DNA of 64,000 nucleotides from Chaetoderma sp. LZ-2023a. Its lineage: Eukaryota; Mollusca; Caudofoveata; Chaetodermatida; Chaetodermatidae. The DNA is taken from contig CM067373.1 of assembly GCA_034401795.1 (NCBI GenBank), positions 93,653,612 to 93,717,611 on the forward strand. The letters run 5' to 3'. This document shows positions 57,314 through 64,000 of the stretch, in pieces (the first letter of the stretch is position 1; every line of letters begins with the position of its first letter). A program made the position numbers and the translations under genes. The notes beneath the pieces were generated by a model. That model was not told the DNA's origin. It searched no databases and saw nothing but the letters and a program-made list of their open reading frames with translations.

Positions 57314-58216
57314 ATGAGTACTGTTGCACAGCTTCACGCTATTATAAAGCAATTCGGCCGTAGAGGCTACTCTAAGGGCAAGAAAGCCGACCTGCTCAAG
57401 ATGATCGACCAGGTCCGTGCCGAGGAGTGGCAGAAGCAACTGTCCCGAGCAATGAATACGGGAACGTTTCGAGTGCTTACCGAGGATCTTTGGAATCCCC
57501 ACAAGAAAGTGCAGTGGATACGTGAGTTTAGTCAGTTGGACGAGGAGGTGACTGCTAGCCTGCGAGTCAAGGCTGTAGCGAGGCAGATGGAGGCCCATTC
57601 ACTGGAGCCCTTAACTCTCCAACGCAAGGGGCCCCCGCACCCTATGCAGGCACCCACAGGGATATACACCATGAGTTCTGTTGCACAGCTTCACGCTATT
57701 GCAAAGCAATTCGGCCTTAGAATCGACTCTCAGGCCAAGAAAGTCGACCTGCTCCAGATGATCCGACAAGTCCATGCCGAGGAGTGGCAGAAGCGACCCT
57801 CCCGAGCAATGAATACGGGAAGGTTTCCAGCGCTTACCAAAGGGGATCCTTGGAATCCCCACAAGAAAGTGCAGCGGATACGTGAACATCATCAGTTGGC
57901 CGAGGAGGTGACTGCTAGCTTGCGAACCAAGACTGTAGCACGGCGGATGGAGGCCCATCCACTGGAGCGCTTAACTCACAAACGCAGGATCGTTAAGCAA
58001 TGCCGAGGTCTGAGCCAAGCCCGGAGCATAAGGGGGCCGAGATCTGACCCCTTAGCCCGGAGCATGAGGCGAGAAGGCGAACATATTCTCGACCAGCGTC
58101 TCAGCGAAAGGGAGACAGAGGATGGAGGACGCCGGTCAGTACACTGGACATTCTTCAAAGGTCTAGAAGGAGACCTCACAGGCCAGATCATGCAAAAGAT
58201 CCAACAGACTGTCTAG
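57314..58216 (+). CDS. Polinton SAP-domain protein, internally duplicated
   Basis: A 300-residue open frame, uninterrupted. It has two copies of a ~119-residue unit, starting at residues 1 and 120 (STVAQLHAIIKQFGRR; SSVAQLHAIAKQFGLR). Each begins with a SAP-like motif of two helices with a leucine-rich KADLLKMI-type second helix, expected to bind DNA. Each unit then has EEWQKQLSRAMNTG, WNPHKKVQ and EEVTASLR. A basic C-terminal tail follows. The second unit starts at an internal ATG (57671) that has the same cacagggatatacac leader as the first, so the duplication (357 bases) included the leader. It lies directly upstream of the polymerase in the same direction; SAP-like segments near Polinton polymerases fit this position. 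Confidence 0.72.
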   Translation: MSTVAQLHAIIKQFGRRGYSKGKKADLLKMIDQVRAEEWQKQLSRAMNTGTFRVLTEDLWNPHKKVQWIREFSQLDEEVTASLRVKAVARQMEAHSLEPLTLQRKGPPHPMQAPTGIYTMSSVAQLHAIAKQFGLRIDSQAKKVDLLQMIRQVHAEEWQKRPSRAMNTGRFPALTKGDPWNPHKKVQRIREHHQLAEEVTASLRTKTVARRMEAHPLERLTHKRRIVKQCRGLSQARSIRGPRSDPLARSMRREGEHILDQRLSERETEDGGRRSVHWTFFKGLEGDLTGQIMQKIQQTV

Positions 58217-61200
58217 AACGCCTTCTACCTCCGCTACATCCATACCTATCGCATCCGTCACATCGAAGACAGTAGGGTGATGCTCTTCCACAAGGATGCT
58301 TCAGGGGGCCCGTGGCTGAACACGATAGAAGCAGCTCAGGACTGGGTGGCAGCAAGAGAGCAAGCCTGGCTCGACACAGACAATATCGATTGACACAACA
58401 CCAAGTGGGCTTTCGTTTGATCAATCAACGTTGATGTCAGGGCTGTCTTCGACCACCAACCTCTGCTTGGGACAGGCCCCCTCCCAGACTGGCTACGACA
58501 AAAGAAGAGTATGACTCCCCTCGACACCTACAGGGACAACATGTGACTCTGGAGATGTCTAGCAGTCCGCCGAGGAGCGAGAGCTGATAGAAGTACAGCT
58601 CCTGTACGAGAGCTTGTTACACAGTTCTACGGCAAGACAGTACCTGATGTCCGCAAGCCCCCACTGGATCAACTGGACAAGGTAGAGTTCTTCGCCAAGA
58701 TCGGGATTCGCGTGTATGAAGCAACCAAATAGGGCACCTGGCACATGATCAGGCAAGCGGCTCACTACCGTGACACCATGACCATCAGAGTGTGGGACCA
58801 CCACGCCTTCTACATCAAGAACATCTCCAAGCTGACACATACACTAGTCTGCAGTCACTGTCAGCAGAGCTTTACAAAGGCATGCCATCTTCAACGCCAC
58901 GCTGATCACTATACAGGCGGCAAAACAAAAATCCTATGTCCTGGCAAGAAGGTTGAGGCGCCACAGTCTGTGTATGAGAAAGCCTCCTATCCGCCCCAGC
59001 CATCCAGTTCAGCGCCTACTTGTTGGATCGAGTATGAGTCGAGAAACAAAGGCGTACACATACACCATGTAGAGTGTGGGCACGGTGGCGAGCGTTGGAT
59101 CGAGGGCGCTCCCATAGAGGGTTATGATCCGACAACCACCATTTACCAGTTCGATGGCTGTCACTGGCACGGGTGTCCACAACACCAGCGAGGTGAGGAT
59201 GCCAAACAAAGATGCCACAAGACAGTCCTGAGAGAGCAGAAGCTGGGAGCCTCTGGATGCACGCTTGTGGTACAGTGGGAGTGCTGTATAAAATGCTGCC
59301 CAAGCCTAAACGAGTTCGGACTGTCCCATACCCACACTTCATAGTTAACAACTTCGAAGCACTCCTAGATGGTATCAAGACTCATCCTACGGAGTCTCTC
59401 ACGATCGAGAGTACTCACATACCTCTGTGTCAGTTGGCTGCTTCTTAGAGGGCGCCACGAGTGAGCCCACTCACCCCTGCAATCCTGACCCCAAAGAACT
59501 GATCAGAGAGTTCATGTGGAAGATCCAACGGCGAGCATCTCTAATCCGGACAAGGGTTAGGGCACAGTACATACCGACAGACATGGACAAGCTCCCAAAG
59601 CGACAGCAGCAACTGATCAACGAGTGGTGTGACCAAGTGCCTGTACTGAGGTTCAACTCTGGGCAGTATAACCTGAACCTCATCAAGAAGTACTTTGTCG
59701 ATGAGCTGACTGACAGTACAGGTACAGTGAGAGTCGCCAAGAAGGCTAGTCAGACCATGTTCCTCATTACACCTGAGCTACGGTTTCTCGATGTGCTGAA
59801 CTACCTCGGCCCGGGTGTCTCGTATGAGGTATGGGTCAAAGCTTACGTGTGTACACAGCAGAAGAGCTGACCCCCATAAGAATGGTTTGACACATGAGAA
59901 GCTCAACTATCCAGAGCTTCCTGACTACTCAGCATGAACATCTAAGCTCAAGGGTGGCTACCTCTTGATGCGAACAGAGTGGGAACAGTGTAACCAGACA
60001 TTCAGCGAACATGGAATGCGGACATTCGCTGACTGGTTGCGATAATACAACAACCTGGACGTCAGTCCATTCATTGAAGCCCTAGAGCAGATGCGGGAAA
60101 TAGACATCCTCAAAGATGCGGTGTCTCTCCCAGGTGTGTCACTGCAGTATCTCCTACGTTGAACCACTCAGCACATGCCGGATGTTAGCCTCTATTCACC
60201 GGACAAGGAAGCCTACAAGATGCTGAAGGGTGCTGTTGTTGGCGGTCCCAGCATCATGTTCACCAAATACCACGATGTCTGTGTGACTCGAACCCACCAG
60301 AGTGAGTGTGTCTGCCAATGTCTACTCGGCTACGATGCAAATGCTCTATACCTGTCAACGATGGCCAAAGATATGCTATGTGGTAAGGAGAAAGTGTGGC
60401 ATTGGTCCGGTGCCAGTGGGGTAGCTAGCTTTAAGGAGGCTTTCCTAGCAGACAGCTGGTTTGGGTTTGCTGAGGTGGATATAGAGGTCCCCAGGCTCTG
60501 TGGGCAAAGTTCGAGGAAATGCCTCCTCTCTTCTATAACCATGAGATCCCGGTAGAGGCAATTTCATCTGAGATGCTGGCCTATCTAGGGCGAACAGGGA
60601 GGAAGCGTCCCACCACCCAGAAGCTGGTCGGTGCCCTCTCTGTTAAGAAGCGGCTGCTGTACACCCCAACCCTCAAGTGGTATATAACCCATGGCCTGGA
60701 GATCACTGCTGTATACCGCACCATAGCCTATGAGGCCAAGTGCCCATTCAAGTGGTTCGTGGAGAATATTATGGAGGCCCGCCGCTCGGGGATGTAGATA
60801 AGAGCAAAGTGCTCTTGGCAGATCTCTTCAAACTCCTCGGCAAGAGTGCCTACGGGAAGCTCATCCAGGCCCTAGAACGTCAGAGCAACACCTGCTTCAT
60901 GAAGGATGAATGCCTGGTAGACAAGGCCCTGTGTAGTGCATGGTTCGAAGATCTCGAGGAGATCGGTGAGTCATACGAGCTCTAGATTCGCAAGCCGAGA
61001 ATCAAAATTCGATGGCCTTTCCAGGTGGGGATAGCCGTTTATGAGCTCACGAAGCTGCGAATGCTGGAGTTCTACTACGAATTCCTTGATCGCTACGTAG
61101 CTCGTGACAGCGTTGAGTATCTGCGTATATCGCTATAGCAGGCTCCAACCTCGACGACGTCATTCACCCTGAGATGCGAGCAGAGTACCAGGCTCATAAG

Positions 61201-61563
61201 CAGGACTGGCTAGCTTGGGACAAATGGTCTGGATGGACTTCGGGACTGTTCAAGCTCGAGTTCGAAGGCTCTCGTGGCATCGCTCTCTGCTCCAAATGCT
61301 ACTACATGGAGAGCACAGCTGCAAGTAAGTGCTCGGCTAGGGGAATGTCAAAGCAGCAGAATGAGGTCTCTTGGCAGAGGTTCTACAGTGCCCTACATGG
61401 TGGGGTGGACAGAGCATAAAAACCGAGACCTACGCATGCCCAACCAGGGTATGGTGACGTATGAGCAGGAAAAACTCGGTCTCTCTGCTTACTATGATAA
61501 GTGCCATGTGCTACCAGATGGGGTCCATACCGAGCCCATCGAGTATCACCCTAGGGTGTGGTA
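58217..61563 (+). pseudogene. Polinton protein-primed DNA polymerase B
   Basis: Broken into at least seven frames. In order: an N-terminal region (IEAAQDWVAAREQAW; ELVTQFYGKTVPDVRK), a C2H2-like finger CSHCQQSFTKACHLQRH, IYQFDGCHWHGCPQH, an exonuclease-type box VLRFNSGQYNLNLIKKYF, FLDVLNYLGPGVSYEVW, polymerase motif A CLLGYDANALYLSTM and motif B LFKLLGKSAYGKLIQAL. It ends with GLFKLEFEGSRGIALCSKC. The Asp expected in the exonuclease box is Asn. The DTD motif C before SAYIAIAGSN is destroyed by a stop and frame change. It would replicate the element from a protein primer; this copy is dead. Confidence 0.88.
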
Positions 61564-62230
61564 GCTGTGGGTCCCCAGGGACTAGCTGAAGCTCTTCTAT
61601 GACAAATGGTCGCCTAGGCACTCCGTGCTGGCATGCCAGGTAGTACAGTGTAGGCCGCCCCTCTGCCTCCACATACCTGTCAAGCCTGTGAACATCTATC
61701 GACCAGTTAGGATTTGTTGCACGCCGTCGACCACCTTCCAGCTCACCAGGCTTATACAAGTACCGAACCAGAGTTGTAGGCACCCCTTTCCTACTCCTCT
61801 AGAGCTGTGACCAGCAGAGTGTCTGATAGCCTCTACCACCTTCTTCCCGATTAGCCTAGTAACCTCGGCGTTGGATTTCTCCACCACAGCAGACAGCCCT
61901 CTCACCCATACTCTAGAGCGCTCACTCGGCGCAGCCATTTCCTGGGCGTATTGGTGTGGGAAAAGTCTCTCTACCAGTGTCCGATTCCACCGCTCAATGA
62001 TAGCCTGGGCACGGTGATGGCCTACCTCGCCTCGCCTAACTGCCACACCGTGTTTCCGCATGAGGGCTGCAGTCTCCCCTCTGAACTCCTTAGCCTCATC
62101 CACCTGCAACAATTCCGGCCGCTGGAGGGGATTTTCCAAAGCCTCGTAGACACCCTGGAATGCCTGAGCCACCTGGCCATCTGACTTGTCTGTGAGCAGT
62201 ACTGCCGCCTTGTACATGCTGGCGACATCA
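61511..62230 (-). pseudogene. Polinton integrase, N-terminally truncated
   Basis: A retroviral-type integrase opposite to the polymerase. The catalytic core contains SMYKAAVLLTDKSDGQVA, the second Asp in LQVDEAKEFRG and the Glu in AIIERWNRTLVERLF. A frame change leads to the C-terminal domain with LVRYLYKPGELEGGRRRA and LYYLACQHGVPRRPF, the Polinton chromo-like tail. The zinc-binding region and first catalytic Asp are missing: upstream of 62230 the sequence belongs to another protein. It would integrate the element and create 6-bp duplications. Confidence 0.85.
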
Positions 62231-62435
62231 CACCCGCAGCAGTAGTTGTACGCGCGAGGACGTTGTAGGCTGTCTTATATCGCCTGCGCATTCTGCTGTA
62301 CTTTTCTGCATCACGGACGAGATTCTGTCTGATGGTCTCTATCTGCTGGAGTCGCCAGCCATGTACTGTACCCCCCTCGTCAGCAGTCACGGAGGGGTAT
62401 ATTTCTGGTTGCTTCCACCACACTGATTTTGCCAT
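62231..62435 (-). pseudogene. unknown Polinton ORF fragment fused to integrase
   Basis: It starts MAKSVWWKQPEIYPSVTADE and contains RDAEKYSRMRRRYKTAYNVL, a basic helix before what should be a hydrophobic stretch. It is cut at about 62230, where integrase sequence begins in another frame. I do not know its function; I recall such RYK-type segments near the start of a small Polinton protein. Confidence 0.45.
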
Positions 62436-62574
62436 AGTATGCCTGGAGATTAAATCTGCATCACCTGCAGAATCTGCTCATGAGTCCTAGAAGGATACAT
62501 TTTGGCGAGCCTGGCGAACTGTGCCAGCTTGCTGGTTTCGGGACAGACGTCTCTTAGACAGAGGTCATCCTGCA

Positions 62575-63003
62575 CTATGTCGGGTGCCAGTAGCTTCTGA
62601 GACGTGACATCTGGAACTTCACCTTATTACCAAGATAGTAGGTCCGCCACTGGATGGCTTTCTTGGTCTTACACTTCTGCGCCACCTCCTCTTTCCACTG
62701 TATGACATCTGGCTCATCCTCGTCTGTGAAGAAATCTGGGTCATTGTCGTCTGTTAAGACTCCTGCGTCCCGCTTACTCTCCTCCATGAGAGCCTGCCAG
62801 TATCGGAAATTTTCACTGTTCCTTCGCCTCCTTTCAAGACTCGCGTTCTGTTGATACCAGTTCTCCCGCTTTAGTCACTCTCCTTCTTGTTGCAGTGCGA
62901 GTCTCTGTTCATTTAAGGCCTTTATCTGTGCAGTGGTCATGAAGGGGCGAACCTCTTTCTTCATCATCTCAGACAAGGTCAGATAATGCTGGTATGATAT
63001 CAT
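62575..63003 (-). pseudogene. unknown coiled-coil Polinton ORF
   Basis: It starts at 63003 with MISYQHYLTLSEMMKKEV, contains ALNEQRLALQQEGE, one in-frame TGA near 62877, then RRRNSENFRYWQALMEESKR and the acidic DDNDPDFFTDEDEPD. It ends at 62575. It is highly charged and probably alpha-helical. The start overlaps the stop of the upstream ORF as ATGA. Confidence 0.5.
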
Positions 63004-63383
63004 GTTGTCATCAGGTCAATGAGTAATAAGAGTGTAAACTCTAAATGGCCGTCCGATATCCAATCCGTGCTGGCATATATGTTAATGGAGGGGCTGTCAA
63101 ACCGGTGATTTACAGGTGTGAACAGGCTAGGACTGATAGCTTTCCATAGGTTGTTGTTGGCACCCGGGAGATACTCTATCAAGTCCTAGCCGACTTCTAC
63201 TAGTGAGCTGCTATGTGCACTGCCCGGAGGTTGATGTAGCACATTGGCGTTTATGTATGTTGTGCCCCGCTGGGGCACCTCGAAGAGAACCCATTCTACA
63301 TGGTACTGTACCACCCGTCTCACCTCTAGAGAGAATGAGATTACGTTCTCACCTCCAGAGAGCAGCAGTCGGACAATCAGCAT
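63000..63383 (-). pseudogene. unknown beta-rich Polinton ORF
   Basis: About 127 codons with one in-frame stop at 63186-63188. It starts MLIVRLLLSGGENVISFSLE and ends with INIYASTDWISDGHLEFTLL. It has alternating hydrophobic residues as in a beta-sandwich, so a small virion protein is possible, but no motif proves it. It is divergent with the ORF at 63422, with only 38 bases between starts. Confidence 0.45.
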
Positions 63384-63421
63384 GGTTATATCTCCTGTTT
63401 AAACCCCTTCTATAGCATGCT

Positions 63422-64000
63422 ATGGAACCCATATTTGCTCACTCGACTGGTCTTGCTGACCTGGCAGATGTGTACGCAGTTGATGCTGCCAAGGTAGAAG
63501 AGAGCGATGGCAAGTCATTCGCCATACAGTACGAAGCAAGCTCAAAGGCATTCTCCCTCCACCCCATTGGTGGTGATGGGGTGGAGCTGCTCACAGACCT
63601 CAAGGATGTGACGAAGGAGTGCCTGGGTCGCAACATAGATGGCCACAAGATCGTGTTTCAGTATGATTTCCCGAAGAGGAAGTACATCTCGAACCGTTGA
63701 TTGAACTCTCGGATACAGAGGTGGCAGACATCAACACCCTAAATAATGACCTCAGCTTTCATCTGGTCAAACCCTATTCGAGCAGTGCCCCACCGATTGC
63801 CCTTGATGGCCTGCTATTTACCCTGGCAAAAAACCTGCAGTTCACATTTGAGAAGAATGAAGTGTGGTACCACGCTGGACCTGGGGGTGACTGGCAAACA
63901 TGGTTGCCCCTATATAGGCCTCCCGCTGTCGTTGACATAGAGGTTACTCCCCTCTCCACTGTTGTGAAAAAGGATGGGACAGTTCGAAAGATCTACAATC
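63422..64000 (+). pseudogene. unknown Polinton ORF, frameshifted and cut by the window
   Basis: The first frame (63422-63700) starts MEPIFAHSTGLADLADVY and includes IDGHKIVFQYDFPKRKYIS. A frame change near 63690-63710 leads to ELSDTEVADINTLNNDLSFH and WYHAGPGGDWQTWLPLYRPP, still open at 64000. Composition suggests a soluble beta-containing protein. Function not recognised; a structural protein is conceivable from its place among Polinton genes. Confidence 0.5.

Larger units (their letters stand above)
56761..64000 (+). mobile_element. Polinton/Maverick, decayed, runs off the window
   Basis: Diagnostic Polinton parts occur together: protein-primed DNA polymerase B (plus strand) and a retroviral-type integrase with a C-terminal chromo-like tail (minus strand), plus other ORFs on both strands. 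The left end may be at 56761, where AGTGTCGGGGTCAAAATT starts with the AG typical of Polinton termini. Tandem repeats follow, as is common near their ends. Base composition is visibly more GC-rich than the flanking DNA. Most genes carry stops or frameshifts. Capsid genes are not identified within the window. Confidence 0.85.

Overview
This looks like a nuclear genomic window from an animal, most likely a marine invertebrate (mollusc, other lophotrochozoan, hemichordate or lancelet). I cannot narrow it further from sequence alone. The reasons are spliced animal-type exons with GT-AG introns, Ty3/Gypsy elements, two kinds of LINE, a Tc1 transposon, a Polinton/Maverick, many MITEs and many microsatellites. 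Nothing suggests a bacterial or organellar origin. No tRNA, rRNA or CRISPR was seen.

Layout. 0.7-5.5 kb: a decayed minus-strand Ty3/Gypsy element with gag, protease, RT and integrase C-terminus, and an internal deletion of RNase H and most of integrase. 6.9-7.6 kb: a ~117-bp satellite with a dimeric higher-order pattern. 11.0-15.5 kb: a second, related minus-strand Ty3/Gypsy element that keeps RT, RNase H and integrase but has no recognisable protease. 16.8-17.0 kb: a compact minus-strand promoter-like cluster with a four-box heat-shock element, a CRE, two CCAAT boxes and a TATA box. 17.2-18.0 kb: a deleted LINE copy.

Host genes, both on the plus strand. (1) The 3' end of a sodium/solute symporter gene (SLC5 family, closest to the monocarboxylate-transporter type) has four exons at 18.8, 21.7, 22.7 and 24.5 kb. 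Their splice phases agree. (2) Three phase-compatible exons of a cysteine-rich extracellular protein lie at 42.0, 50.2 and 53.7 kb. Introns and intergenic DNA are packed with a palindromic MITE family, two TTAA-flanked piggyBac-type MITEs, simple repeats, a 24-bp minisatellite open on both strands (37.5-38.3 kb) and a LINE at 30.4-33.3 kb.

At 39.4-41.0 kb is a Tc1-like transposon with an intact 341-residue DD34E transposase. Its left terminus is abnormal: it adjoins an 850-bp segment present as an apparently identical inverted copy at 49.0-49.9 kb. A second, diverged inverted repeat (43.4-44.1 and 46.6-47.2 kb) lies between these arms.

Right end. 51.0-53.2 kb: a plus-strand LINE of another family. 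55.0-56.5 kb: a minus-strand copy of the first LINE family. From about 56.8 kb to the window edge: a decayed Polinton/Maverick, visibly richer in G+C than its surroundings. It carries a duplicated SAP-domain ORF, protein-primed DNA polymerase B, integrase on the opposite strand, and further ORFs on both strands. Almost all mobile-element genes here are broken; the Tc1 transposase is the main exception.
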